Source of the DNA: Zoogloea sp. LCSB751
Lineage (GTDB): Bacteria > Pseudomonadota > Gammaproteobacteria > Burkholderiales > Rhodocyclaceae
Assembly (NCBI RefSeq): GCF_002028455.1
Contig: NZ_MWUM01000002.1
Span: 1-64,000 of the forward strand
Length of the DNA stretch: 64,000 nucleotides
Reading direction: 5' to 3'
The notes beneath the pieces are model-generated. The model was not told where the DNA came from. It did not search any database and was given only the letters and a program-made list of their open reading frames with translations. This document shows, piece after piece, positions 47,820 to 56,511 of this stretch; position 1 is the stretch's first letter, and each line of letters opens with the position of its first letter. A program made the translations under genes and the position numbers.

Positions 47820-49202
47820 ATGTCCTTGCGCCTCCTTGCCGTGGCTGCCCTGTCGTGGGTGGCGCTGACCCTGAGCGGATGCAGTTCGGTCAAGTACACC
47901 GTCGACGATGGCCGCAAGGTGAACGAGACGCTGCTCGCCAATCTGCGCTTGCTTGGTCATGGCGAGCGCGCGTTGCGGCCGGCCATCGTGCGTTCGGCGG
48001 CGCTGAAGGATCCAGATTGCAGCCACCAGTGGGAGCTGCCGTTCAGCGTCGCAACGAGCTATGAATGGGAGGAGGACGACCGCGTGGCCTGGGTGCGGGC
48101 GCTGCAGGTGGATGAGCGCCTGACCATCGTCGGTGCGGCACCGGACTCGGGCTTGCAGGTTGGTGACAAGCTGATCGAACTGAAGGGCTACAGCCGCCGG
48201 GATGCCAACAAGATGCTGGCCGAGCTGGCCGAGCTGCGCGACAGCGGCAAGCCCTTTCCGGTCAAGACGGCACAGGGCAAGACCGTCACTATCAAGCCTC
48301 TGCAGGTGTGCCGCGGCTATGCGCGTCTGGCGCCGCCGGTGACGCCGACCTACCAAGACTACCACTGGTTGATGAGCATCTATCCGCTCCATGTGTTCGG
48401 TCCGCAGATCAGCCCGGACGAAGCCTTGTGGGTGGTGTTGTGGACCCAGGGTCTGTCCGAGGAGGGTGGGGCGCGGATGAAGACCTATCACTACACCAAG
48501 GAGGTCGTGACGACGCTCTTCGAAATCGCCACGCTGGCCACCGGTCTCAATGCGGCGGCGCAGGCCGCCAAGGTGGCGGTCGATCAGGCGGCGCAGGCAG
48601 CAGCTGCCGCGGCGGCCAAGTCGGCGGGCGAAGCCATCGCGAAGCAGGCCCTGCAGGAGGCGGCCCGCAGCATCGCCGAGCAGGCCGGCAAGGAATACGC
48701 GCAGAAAGTGGGCGAGGAGATCGCCAAGTCAGCGGGGCGCCAGCTCGGCAGTGTGTTGCGGGACAGCTTCATGGCGCGGGTCGGCATGTCGGTGTCCAGC
48801 CTGTCGTGGGTGGCGACGACGGCTTTCGACGATGCGGACCGCTGGGTGTTCGACCGTATCGGCAAGCTCGGCGGTGACCCGCTGGCTGGCGCGACGCTGC
48901 ATCAAAAGCTGCTCGACGCCAATGTGATCAGCAATCCCTTCGTGTTCGATGAAGACCGCCTGCAGCGCTATGCGGCCCTGGCCCGCCAGATGCAACGGGA
49001 GGAGATGCTGGCCGCGGTGTTGAAGGGCGAGTCCCTGGATGTGTTTGCGCTGAAGATCGGCGATTTGCAGAGTGCTTCCGACGAGAGCGGGCAGCTGGCC
49101 CTGCAGATGGCCAGCGACGATGTGCTGCCTGCGGGTGGGGCGGCGAGCGGCGGTTTGATCGATGTAATGCTGAGAATGCCTTTGGAATCGGGTGGAGATT
49201 GA
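47820..49202 (+). CDS. Lipoprotein of unknown function with PDZ-like and coiled-coil regions
   Basis: The 460-residue protein has a lipoprotein signal with lipobox LSGC (Cys21). Residues about 95-165 resemble a PDZ-like fold (RLTIVGAAPDSGLQVGDKLIELKGYSRRDANKMLAEL). A long Ala/Gln/Lys-rich coiled region (about 250-315, QAAQAAAAAAAKSAGEAIAKQA) is followed by a helical C-terminus. I do not recognise a named family. The ATG at 47820 is chosen because it gives the lipobox. A MORN-repeat gene follows after four bases, so the two probably act together at the envelope. Outer-membrane location is likely from the residues after Cys (SSVK). Confidence 0.75.
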   Translation: MSLRLLAVAALSWVALTLSGCSSVKYTVDDGRKVNETLLANLRLLGHGERALRPAIVRSAALKDPDCSHQWELPFSVATSYEWEEDDRVAWVRALQVDERLTIVGAAPDSGLQVGDKLIELKGYSRRDANKMLAELAELRDSGKPFPVKTAQGKTVTIKPLQVCRGYARLAPPVTPTYQDYHWLMSIYPLHVFGPQISPDEALWVVLWTQGLSEEGGARMKTYHYTKEVVTTLFEIATLATGLNAAAQAAKVAVDQAAQAAAAAAAKSAGEAIAKQALQEAARSIAEQAGKEYAQKVGEEIAKSAGRQLGSVLRDSFMARVGMSVSSLSWVATTAFDDADRWVFDRIGKLGGDPLAGATLHQKLLDANVISNPFVFDEDRLQRYAALARQMQREEMLAAVLKGESLDVFALKIGDLQSASDESGQLALQMASDDVLPAGGAASGGLIDVMLRMPLESGGD

Positions 49203-49206
49203 ATTG

Positions 49207-50904
49207 ATGAACAAGTTGCAGCGTCGTGGGCTGGCTGTGGGCCTGTGGGCACTGGCCGGGTGTGCCTGGGCCCAGCAGGCCTTGCCGGAGGCTTCCGGCA
49301 TGCCCGACACCTCGGGCGGCGTGGCGGCAGAGTGTCCGGTGCTGCTTCAGGAGGCCGAGGCGCATTTCGAGCAGGGCCGTCAGGCGTCGTCCGCCAGGCG
49401 CTGGAAGGAGGCTCAGCCGCTGCTGAGTAATGCCAGCGGGGGGTTCCTGAAAGTCGCGGCAGCCTGTCCGTCGGTTGCCGTGCAGGCAAACCGGCAGGGC
49501 GACCGTGCCACTACCGAGCTGAAGCTGGTCGAGGCGGCCATCAGCCACCAGGGCGAGTGCCTGCCGCGCTTCGACAAGGCGCTGGACCTCGATATCCGGG
49601 CTGCTGCGGCCAAGTCGGAGAAGGGGGATCCGGTGGAGGTCGAGCGCCTGCTTGCCGAAGCCGAGATGACGTGGCGGGAGGCGGTGGCGGTGTGTCAGTC
49701 GCCCCATCGGGAAAAGGCGGAAAAGAGCCTGGCCGCCACCGTGAAGGTGCGCACCGCCAATGCTGAGCTACTCAGTGCCGGGCCGGCCTGTGACGCGGCC
49801 TGGAAGAACGCTACCGCGCTCATCGACTATGCCAAGGTGGCGTGGCGGGACAAGCGCTGGGACGACGCAGCGATGCTCTACGGCAAGGCCGTGATGGCCT
49901 GGGAGGGGGCCGTCGACAAGTGTCCGGGCACGCGGCAGCAGCAGGCTCAGCGCAAGGTCGAGCAGACCCAGACCGATGCCCATAACGCCGAGTTCTGCGG
50001 CCCGCTGTGGGATGGTGCGACGGATCTGAGCCAGCGTCTGAAGGGCGGGAGTGGCGGCCTGTCCGCGACCGAGAAGGACCTGTTGTCGATGAAGGCCGAG
50101 GTGGCCTGGCGCGACGCCGCCGGTCAGTGTCTTGGCAGCCCGCAGAATCTGGCACGCAGCAATGCGGATGCGTTGGCCCGCGAGCGGGGCACGCCGCTGC
50201 CGGCGAATGCGCAGGCCCTGTACGGAAGCCGCAAGCCGGTGCCGGTTTCCGAGCCGGTTGCCGTCAAGACCTCCGTTGTGCCGGCTGTGACGGCGAGTGT
50301 TGTCGCTGCGACTGCTGTGGCGCCGGTGGCGAAGCTCACGGAGCCCGCCGCGGCAACCAGCCGCAAGGAAGGCCCGGCGCAAGCCACCTTTGTGGCCGGC
50401 GATACCACCTACAGGGGCAATTTCACGATGGATCCGAAGAGCGGTGTCGTGAGCGGTACAGGGAGCGTCGAGTGGGCCAATGGCGAGCGCTTCAGCGGCA
50501 CCCTGGTCGATGGTCGCCGCCATGGCCGGGGGCGTTTCAGCTGGGTTGGTGGTCAGTGGTACGAAGGCGACTGGGCGGACGACCGGGCCGTAGGGCAGGG
50601 CGTGATCCAGTATCCGGGAGGCAATCGCTACGAGGGGGCGGTGGTGGATGGCGAGCCGTCGGGGCGTGGCACGCTGGTCTTTGCTTCCGGTGATCGCTAT
50701 ACCGGCGATTTCGTGCGCGGCCTCTTCCACGGCCAGGGCCGCTATGCCTGGACCAACGGCAACCGCTACGACGGCGCGTGGAATCTTGGCAAGAAGCATG
50801 GCCATGGGCGCCTGAGCTGGGCTTCCGGCGATGCCTGGGAGGGCGAATTCCGCGACGATCTGAGGACGGAGTCGGGGCGCAACATCGCCGTGGCTGCGCA
50901 TTGA
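49207..50904 (+). CDS. Secreted MORN-repeat protein
   Basis: The 565-residue protein has a signal peptide (RGLAVGLWALAGCAWA). A helical, Cys-containing N-terminal region (about 20-330) has an internal repeat of roughly 80-100 residues: CPVLLQEAEAHFEQG, CDAAWKNATALIDYAKVAWRDKRW and CGPLWDGATDLSQRL each begin with Cys. A Val/Ala-rich linker is followed by five or six MORN repeats (from about 395: GERFSGTLVDGRRHGRGRFSW, YEGDWADDRAVGQG, YEGAVVDGEPSGRG, YTGDFVRGLFHGQG). The ATG at 49207 has GGAG nine bases upstream; a GTG at 49192 would overlap the previous gene. MORN repeats mediate lipid or protein contact. Function unknown, but it forms a tight pair with the lipoprotein. Confidence 0.78.
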   Translation: MNKLQRRGLAVGLWALAGCAWAQQALPEASGMPDTSGGVAAECPVLLQEAEAHFEQGRQASSARRWKEAQPLLSNASGGFLKVAAACPSVAVQANRQGDRATTELKLVEAAISHQGECLPRFDKALDLDIRAAAAKSEKGDPVEVERLLAEAEMTWREAVAVCQSPHREKAEKSLAATVKVRTANAELLSAGPACDAAWKNATALIDYAKVAWRDKRWDDAAMLYGKAVMAWEGAVDKCPGTRQQQAQRKVEQTQTDAHNAEFCGPLWDGATDLSQRLKGGSGGLSATEKDLLSMKAEVAWRDAAGQCLGSPQNLARSNADALARERGTPLPANAQALYGSRKPVPVSEPVAVKTSVVPAVTASVVAATAVAPVAKLTEPAAATSRKEGPAQATFVAGDTTYRGNFTMDPKSGVVSGTGSVEWANGERFSGTLVDGRRHGRGRFSWVGGQWYEGDWADDRAVGQGVIQYPGGNRYEGAVVDGEPSGRGTLVFASGDRYTGDFVRGLFHGQGRYAWTNGNRYDGAWNLGKKHGHGRLSWASGDAWEGEFRDDLRTESGRNIAVAAH

Positions 50905-50928
50905 GAGCGGCTGCCGCCGTCGGTCAGC

Positions 50929-51804
50929 TCACACCCACTGGCGGCGGCGTTCCATCAGCTTCCAGATCAGCGGCGTGAGGATCAGCTGCATCGCCAGGTC
51001 GAGCTTGCCGCCCGGCACCACGATGGTGTTGGCGCGGGACATGAAGCTGTCGTGGATCATGCGCAGCAGGTAGGGGAAGTCCACCCCGCGCGGGTCGCGG
51101 AAGCGGATGATCACCATCGACTCGTCGGCGGTCGGGATGTCGCGGGCAATGAAGGGGTTGGACGTATCCACCATCGGTACGCGCTGGAAGTTGATGTGGG
51201 TGTGGGAGAACTGCGGGACGATGTAATGCACGTAGTCGTGCATGCGGCGCAGGATGGTCTCCTGCACGGCCTCCAGCGAGTAGCCGCGGGTCTTGGTGTC
51301 CCGGTGGATCTTTTGTATCCACTCCAGGTTGGTGATCGGAACGACACCTATCAGCAGATCGGCGTGCCGACAGGTATTGACCTTGTCGGTGATCACCGCG
51401 CCGTGGAGCCCCTCGTAGAACAGGCAGTCGGTGTCCGGCGGCAGTTCCTCCCACGGAGTGAAGTTGCCCAGCTTGAGGCCGCGGCGGGCAGCTTCCTCGG
51501 CATTGTGCAGGTAGAAGCGGCGCTTGCCGCCACCGGATTCGCCATAGGTGCGGAACAGTTGTTCCAGGTCTTCGAGCAGGTTGGCTTCCGGGCCGAAGTG
51601 GCTGATGCCGCGTCGCCCCTGGCTTTCCGCGTCGATGATCAGATCGCGGATTTCTTCGCGCGTATAGCGATGGAAACTGTCGCCCTCGATGACCGCGGCA
51701 TTGACCTTTTCCCGCCAGAAGATGCCTTCGAAGGTGTGCTTCACCGTGGTGGTGCCGGCGCCTGACGAGCCGGTCACCACGATGATCGGGTGCTTCATGG
51801 ACAT
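50929..51804 (-). CDS. prk: Phosphoribulokinase (proteobacterial class I)
   Basis: The 291-residue enzyme has the P-loop GSSGAGTTT (residues 12-20) and the class-I signatures IEGDSFHRYTREE, SHFGPEANLLEDLEQLF, LFYEGLHGAVITDKVN, VVPITNLEWIQKIHRD and MIHDSFMSRANTIVVPGG. It phosphorylates ribulose-5-phosphate to ribulose-1,5-bisphosphate, the RuBisCO substrate. No RuBisCO gene is in the window. The ATG at 51804 is preferred over an upstream extension; GAGAG precedes it. A perfect 12-base-arm dyad lies 23 bases upstream and may be the operator. The proximity of tkt, gap and pgk supports a Calvin-cycle role, though prk also occurs in some organisms without RuBisCO. Confidence 0.93.
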   Translation of the reverse strand: MSMKHPIIVVTGSSGAGTTTVKHTFEGIFWREKVNAAVIEGDSFHRYTREEIRDLIIDAESQGRRGISHFGPEANLLEDLEQLFRTYGESGGGKRRFYLHNAEEAARRGLKLGNFTPWEELPPDTDCLFYEGLHGAVITDKVNTCRHADLLIGVVPITNLEWIQKIHRDTKTRGYSLEAVQETILRRMHDYVHYIVPQFSHTHINFQRVPMVDTSNPFIARDIPTADESMVIIRFRDPRGVDFPYLLRMIHDSFMSRANTIVVPGGKLDLAMQLILTPLIWKLMERRRQWV

Positions 51805-51827
51805 GGGTTGCTCTCGAAAGTGAATGG

Positions 51828-51865
51828 TTTTGGCACAGGGCACGGTGGCATGGCCTGTGCCAAAA
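51828..51865. promoter_or_regulatory. Perfect inverted repeat before phosphoribulokinase
   Basis: TTTTGGCACAGG (51828-51839) and CCTGTGCCAAAA (51854-51865) are perfect 12-base arms around 14 bases. On the minus strand part of it reads TGGCACAGGCCATGC, a near sigma-54 element (ATGC instead of TTGC). It may be an operator, a leader hairpin or both. Confidence 0.7.
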
Positions 51866-51909
51866 GCGCTCAACTTCCGGCGTGAAGCCTGGTCCAGCGG
51901 TATTGCAGC

Positions 51910-51939
51910 AAAAAGCGGGCCGCCTTTGGGGAGGCCCGC
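51910..51939 (-). terminator. Intrinsic terminator after the inositol-phosphatase-family gene
   Basis: On the minus strand GCGGGCC and GGCCCGC pair around an 11-base loop and are followed by TTTTT. It begins a few bases after the stop at 51947. Confidence 0.85.
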
Positions 51940-51946
51940 AGGCGGT

Positions 51947-52753
51947 TCAGGAGTGAGTGTTGAGCCAGACCCGCCACTGGTCGAACAGGGCCGGGCTGGC
52001 GGCGGCGATCACCGAGCGCTTGATGGCCGGCCCGGCGGTCAGAGGGGTGCCGCCGAGGGTGCTGTAGCAGCCGCCGGCCTCTTCGAGGATCAGGCGGCCG
52101 GCCGCGTAGTCCCACAACATCTGTCCGCCATGCAGGTAGACGTCCAGGCGACCGGCGGCCACGTAGCACCATTCGAGGGCGCTGGAGCCGAAGTTGCGCT
52201 GGGAGTAATACGGGGGACGTACTGCCAGTTCGTCGCCGAGGTGGTGGCTGATGCGCTTGAAGTCCACACCGGCTACCGCGTCCTTGAGGCGGGTGGTCGG
52301 GCTGCGCAGTGGCAGGGTCACATCGTTGAGCCACGCGCCGGCACCGCGGCCGGCATAGAAGGCTTCGTCGGTGACCGGGTTGTACACCACGCCGAGCTGG
52401 GTCTTGTGATTGACCAGGTAGGCCACCGCCACTCCGAAGAAGGGAATGCCGTTGGCGAAGTTGGTGGTGCCGTCGATGGGGTCGATGACCCACAGGCCGT
52501 CCACGCCGGCTTGCCACACGCGACCTTGTTCCTCGGCGGTCATCTCCTCGCCGAGAACGGGAGCCATGATGAGCTGGGGCAAGCGTTCGACGAGCGCGGC
52601 CTGGGAGGCCAGATCGGCTTCGGTCAGCACGCTGCCGTCGGCCTTGTGCTCGCGCACGGCACGCAGGTAACGGGGCAGGATGGTCTCGCGGGCCATCTGG
52701 CGAACCAGTTCGGCCAGGGAGCGGGCAAGTTCGAGGCGTTGGGCGCTGGTCAT
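51947..52753 (-). CDS. Inositol monophosphatase family protein
   Basis: The 268-residue enzyme has the family metal-binding motifs: VLGEEMTAEEQ, DPIDGTTNFANG (the signature) and WDYAAGRLILEEAGG near the C-terminus. Members dephosphorylate inositol-1-phosphate, histidinol phosphate, PAPS or sugar bisphosphates; this window does not decide which. The open frame extends upstream to a TTG, but the ATG at 52753 gives the normal family start. It has its own terminator, so it is separate from the downstream phosphoribulokinase gene, and it is divergent from rsmE. Confidence 0.88.
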   Translation of the reverse strand: MTSAQRLELARSLAELVRQMARETILPRYLRAVREHKADGSVLTEADLASQAALVERLPQLIMAPVLGEEMTAEEQGRVWQAGVDGLWVIDPIDGTTNFANGIPFFGVAVAYLVNHKTQLGVVYNPVTDEAFYAGRGAGAWLNDVTLPLRSPTTRLKDAVAGVDFKRISHHLGDELAVRPPYYSQRNFGSSALEWCYVAAGRLDVYLHGGQMLWDYAAGRLILEEAGGCYSTLGGTPLTAGPAIKRSVIAAASPALFDQWRVWLNTHS

Positions 52754-52886
52754 CGGGTGGCCCGCTGGACGGTGGAGGGATGGTTGCCCTGGAAGATGGG
52801 CTGAGCCATGATCGGGAGCGCGGAGAGACTGATCGGCATTTTGTTTCAATCCCGTTTAAACACGCGGTTTTGCGGATAATAGCACG

Positions 52887-53627
52887 ATGAATCCGCGCTT
52901 CTTCTGCCCTGACGGGCTCGCTCCCGAGAGCGACATGCCCCTGCCTGCCGACGTCGCCCATCACGCCGAGCGTGTGTTGCGGCTGGCGGTCGGCGATGAA
53001 ATCGTGCTCTTCGACGGTCGAGGTGGCGAATGTGCCGCGACCCTGCAGGCCCTAGGCAAACAGCCGGTGGCTCGCCTCGGCCCGCGTCTGGAGGTGGAGC
53101 GGGAGTCGCCGCTGGCGATCACCCTGGTGCAGGCCCTGGCGAGCGGCGACAAGATGGACTGGATCGTGCAAAAGGCCGTCGAGCTCGGCGCGGTGGCCGT
53201 ACAGCCGGTGGCGGCCGAGCGCTCGGTGCTGAAATTGTCCGGCGAGCGGGCCGCCAAACGGGTGGCTCACTGGCAGCAGGTGGCTGTGTCGGCCTGTGAG
53301 CAGTCCGGCCGCAACCGGGTGCCGCAGATCGCCGAAATCCTTCCTCTCAACAAATACCTGGCCCAGGCGGTGGAGGGTAACCGGCTGATCCTGGCGCCCG
53401 GCGCCGCGGGGGCGCTGGCCCGCAAGCCCCGGCCTTTGGGGCCGTTGCATGTGCTGATCGGCCCCGAAGGCGGTTGGTCGCCGACCGAGCTGGCCCTGGC
53501 CGAGCGGGCCGGCTGTGCGCCGCTGGCGCTGGGGCCGCGCGTATTTCGTACCGAAACCGCCGGGCTGGCGGCGCTGGCTGCCCTGCAGACCCTGTGGGGC
53601 GATTTTCCGGGAGAGAGCGATGTTTGA
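52887..53627 (+). CDS. rsmE: 16S rRNA (uracil1498-N3)-methyltransferase RsmE
   Basis: The 246-residue SPOUT methyltransferase has an N-terminal PUA-like part (MNPRFFCPDG, HHAERVLRLAVGDEIVLFDGRGGE). The knotted C-terminal SAM site reads HVLIGPEGGWSPTELALAE, with GPRVFRTETAGLAALAALQTL at the end. It methylates N3 of U1498 in 16S rRNA. A GATAAT at 52875-52880 is a likely -10 very close to the ATG, so the leader may be very short. The stop overlaps the pap start by eight bases. Confidence 0.95.
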   Translation: MNPRFFCPDGLAPESDMPLPADVAHHAERVLRLAVGDEIVLFDGRGGECAATLQALGKQPVARLGPRLEVERESPLAITLVQALASGDKMDWIVQKAVELGAVAVQPVAAERSVLKLSGERAAKRVAHWQQVAVSACEQSGRNRVPQIAEILPLNKYLAQAVEGNRLILAPGAAGALARKPRPLGPLHVLIGPEGGWSPTELALAERAGCAPLALGPRVFRTETAGLAALAALQTLWGDFPGESDV

Positions 53628-55107
53628 ATCCGCTGAACTGGGTCATCGGCTGTCGAAGGCCGATTACGATGCGGTTGAGCCTCAGCTGCGCACCGATCTG
53701 CTCGAAGTTCAGTTTGAATTGCTGGAGCAAAAGGGCTTCGCCGCGGTGATCCTGATCAACGGGATCGACGGGGCCGGGCGCGGTGAGACGGTGAATCTCC
53801 TCAACGAATGGATGGATCCCCGCCACATCGAGGTGCACACCTTCGACAAGCCCACCGACGAGGAGCGTGAGCGCCCCTTCCTGTGGCGTTTCTGGCGGGC
53901 CTTGCCGCCCAAGGGAAAGATCGGCGTGCTGTTCGGCAACTGGTATTCCGAGGCCATCGGTGATCGGGCCTTCGGGCGCATCAAGAAGGCGCGTCTCGAC
54001 CAGCAACTGGCCGAGTTCAACCGTTTTGAGGCGATGCTGGCGGCGGAGGGGGTGTTGCTCCTCAAATTCTGGTTCCATCTGTCCAAGCAGGCCCAGAAAA
54101 AGCGGCTGAAGGCGCTGGAAGCCAATCCGGACACCCGCTGGCGGGTGCGTGACTCGGATTGGCAGGTATATGAGGAATACGAGCGCTACAAGGATGTGGC
54201 CGAGCACGTGCTGCGCCAGACCAGTACCGGCATCGCGCCATGGGTGATCGTGGACGGTTCTGATCCGCAATACCGTGCGGTGCAGGTCGGGCGGACCTTG
54301 CTGGAGGGGCTGCGCCGCCGTTGTGAGCATGTCGCACGGGGTTTTCGCACCCGCCAGACCGCGGCGCCGCTGGCTCCGGCGGTAGACGAGCGCAATCTGC
54401 TCAATGCGATGGTTCTCAACCAGCCGCTTGATAAGAAGGACTACGACAAGCAGCTTGAGAAACTGCAGGGGCGGCTGGCCCTGGCCGTGCGCAGCGAGGC
54501 GTTTGCGAGCCGCAGCCTGGTGCTGGTCTTTGAGGGCATGGATGCGGCGGGCAAGGGCGGAGCGATCCGTCGCGTCACCCAGGCGCTGGACACGCGCCAG
54601 TATCACGTCACGCCGATTGCCGCGCCAAGCGACGAGGAGCGCGCTCAGCCCTATCTGTGGCGTTTCTGGCGTCATCTGCCGCGGCGCGGGCGGGTGGCGA
54701 TCTTCGACCGCTCCTGGTATGGCCGGGTGTTGGTGGAGCGTGTCGAGGGCTTTTGCTCCGAGCCGGACTGGATGCGTGCCTATGCGGAGATCAATGATTT
54801 CGAGGATCAATTGGTGTCAGCCGGTGTGATCGTCGTCAAGTTCTGGCTGTCCATCAGTGATGAAGAGCAGCTGCGGCGTTTCAAGGCCCGCGAGGAACAG
54901 GCTTTCAAGCGCTACAAGATCACCGACGAAGACTGGCGTAACCGTGAGAAGTGGCCGCTCTATGAGCCCGCGGTGTGCGACATGATCGATCGCACAAGCA
55001 CGGAAAATGCGGGTTGGACTCTGGTCGAAGCGGATAATAAATATTACGCTAGGGTAAAAGTGCTGCAGACTCTGGTGGACAAGCTGGACGTCGCATTGCA
55101 GAAATGA
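53620..55107 (+). CDS. pap: Polyphosphate:AMP phosphotransferase (class II PPK2, two fused domains)
   Basis: The 495-residue protein has two PPK2 domains in tandem. The N-terminal copy has the altered Walker motif NGIDGAGRGE (residues about 46-55), and the C-terminal copy GMDAAGKGGAIRR with FDRSWYGRVLVERVEGF and FWLSISDEEQLRRF. Only the C-terminal domain keeps the full catalytic set, as in known PAP enzymes, which phosphorylate AMP to ADP with polyphosphate. The ATG at 53620 overlaps the rsmE stop. It may recycle AMP made by ligases or stress. Confidence 0.94.
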   Translation: MFESAELGHRLSKADYDAVEPQLRTDLLEVQFELLEQKGFAAVILINGIDGAGRGETVNLLNEWMDPRHIEVHTFDKPTDEERERPFLWRFWRALPPKGKIGVLFGNWYSEAIGDRAFGRIKKARLDQQLAEFNRFEAMLAAEGVLLLKFWFHLSKQAQKKRLKALEANPDTRWRVRDSDWQVYEEYERYKDVAEHVLRQTSTGIAPWVIVDGSDPQYRAVQVGRTLLEGLRRRCEHVARGFRTRQTAAPLAPAVDERNLLNAMVLNQPLDKKDYDKQLEKLQGRLALAVRSEAFASRSLVLVFEGMDAAGKGGAIRRVTQALDTRQYHVTPIAAPSDEERAQPYLWRFWRHLPRRGRVAIFDRSWYGRVLVERVEGFCSEPDWMRAYAEINDFEDQLVSAGVIVVKFWLSISDEEQLRRFKAREEQAFKRYKITDEDWRNREKWPLYEPAVCDMIDRTSTENAGWTLVEADNKYYARVKVLQTLVDKLDVALQK

Positions 55108-55162
55108 AAGAAGTGCAAAATAAAATGTTGTGTTGCTCAACCCCGATGGTCTGGAAGTGTCT

Positions 55163-56509
55163 GTGAATTCGCCTGCTACCGTTCCGGAGCGTGCCGAGCA
55201 GTTGTCCCAGCGTTTTGTCGCCTGGGTGCGTGCGGCGGCGCCCTATATCCATGCCTTCCGCGGCAAGACTTTCGTGCTCGGCTTCGGCGGCGAGGTGGCG
55301 GGTGCCCACCTGGTCGAGAAGCTGGCGTACGACTGCAATCTGCTGGCGGCCCTGGGGGTCCGGCTGGTGCTCGTGCATGGAGCACGTCCGCAGATCGAGG
55401 CCGAGTTGACCCGCCGTGGTCTGATCTCACGTTATCACAAGGGGCTGCGTGTCACCGACGCCGCGGCGCTGGAGTGTGTGAAGGCGGCCGTGGCCGTGAC
55501 GCGGCTTGAAGTCGAGGCGCAGCTTTCGCAGGGCTTGCCGAACACGCCGATGGCCGGTAGCTACATGCGCGTGACCGGTGGGAATTTCGTCACAGCCAAG
55601 CCGGTCGGCGTCGTCGATGGCGTCGATTACGGCTTCACCGGTGCGGTGCGCAAGGTGATCGCCGAAGAAATCGCTGCTGACCTGGATCAGCAGAACGTGG
55701 TGCTGATGTCGTCCCTGGGCGTGTCGCCGGCCGGTGAGATCTTCAACATGAGCATGGAGGCGGTCGCTGAAGCGGTGGCCGTTGCGCTCAAGGCCGAGAA
55801 GCTGATCTACCTGTGCGATGCGCCGGGCCTGCTCGATGCAAGGGGGGGGCTCATCGAGGCCATCACCGCCGACGACGCGGAGGCGATGCTCAACGCCGGC
55901 GAGGGGCTGACCGAGGATCTCGACCTGTACCTGCCCTGCGCGATCCGGGCGGTACGCCAGGGGGTCGGGCGGGCGCACCTGATCGACCGGGACAAGGACG
56001 GTGGCCTGTTGCTGGAGTTCTTCACGCCCCAGGGGGTCGGCACGGTACTGACCCGCGATCCCTTGTTCCGCTTGCGTGAGGCAACTGTCGAGGACGTGGG
56101 GGCGTTGGGTAGTGTGATTGCGCCGATGGAAGCCGATGGCACGCTGGTGCGGCGCAGCCGCGAACGGCTGGAGCAGGAAATCGAGCGCTTCACCGTCGTC
56201 GAGTACGACGGCGTGCTGGTGGGCTGCGCGGCCCTGTATCCCTTCATGGACGAACGTGCCGCGGAGATGGCTTGCGTGGCTGTCGTGCCGGAGCACCGGG
56301 GGGCCGGGTTGGGCGAAATGTTGCTGCGTCGCATTGAGGTACGTTCGCGCTTACTCGGTGTGGAGCGTCTGTTCGTGCTGACGACCCGGACTGCGGATTG
56401 GTTCCGGGAGCGGGGTTTCCGTGAGGTGCCGCCGGCGGAGTTGCCGCGACAGAAGCTCGAAATGTACGACGTCAGCCGCCGCTCCAAGGTTTTCATGAAG
56501 GCCTTGTGA
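55163..56509 (+). CDS. argA: N-acetylglutamate synthase ArgA
   Basis: The 448-residue protein (from the GTG at 55163, with GGAAG five bases upstream) has an amino-acid-kinase domain (RLVLVHGARPQIEAEL, residues about 70-300) and a GNAT domain (ACVAVVPEHRGAGLGEMLL, about 305-448). It makes N-acetylglutamate, the first step of arginine synthesis, and is normally inhibited by arginine through the kinase-like domain. An upstream GTG at 55130 is possible but lacks a ribosome-binding site. It lies 55 bases after pap and ends just before the GGDEF gene. Confidence 0.92.
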   Translation: MNSPATVPERAEQLSQRFVAWVRAAAPYIHAFRGKTFVLGFGGEVAGAHLVEKLAYDCNLLAALGVRLVLVHGARPQIEAELTRRGLISRYHKGLRVTDAAALECVKAAVAVTRLEVEAQLSQGLPNTPMAGSYMRVTGGNFVTAKPVGVVDGVDYGFTGAVRKVIAEEIAADLDQQNVVLMSSLGVSPAGEIFNMSMEAVAEAVAVALKAEKLIYLCDAPGLLDARGGLIEAITADDAEAMLNAGEGLTEDLDLYLPCAIRAVRQGVGRAHLIDRDKDGGLLLEFFTPQGVGTVLTRDPLFRLREATVEDVGALGSVIAPMEADGTLVRRSRERLEQEIERFTVVEYDGVLVGCAALYPFMDERAAEMACVAVVPEHRGAGLGEMLLRRIEVRSRLLGVERLFVLTTRTADWFRERGFREVPPAELPRQKLEMYDVSRRSKVFMKAL

Positions 56510-56511
56510 CG

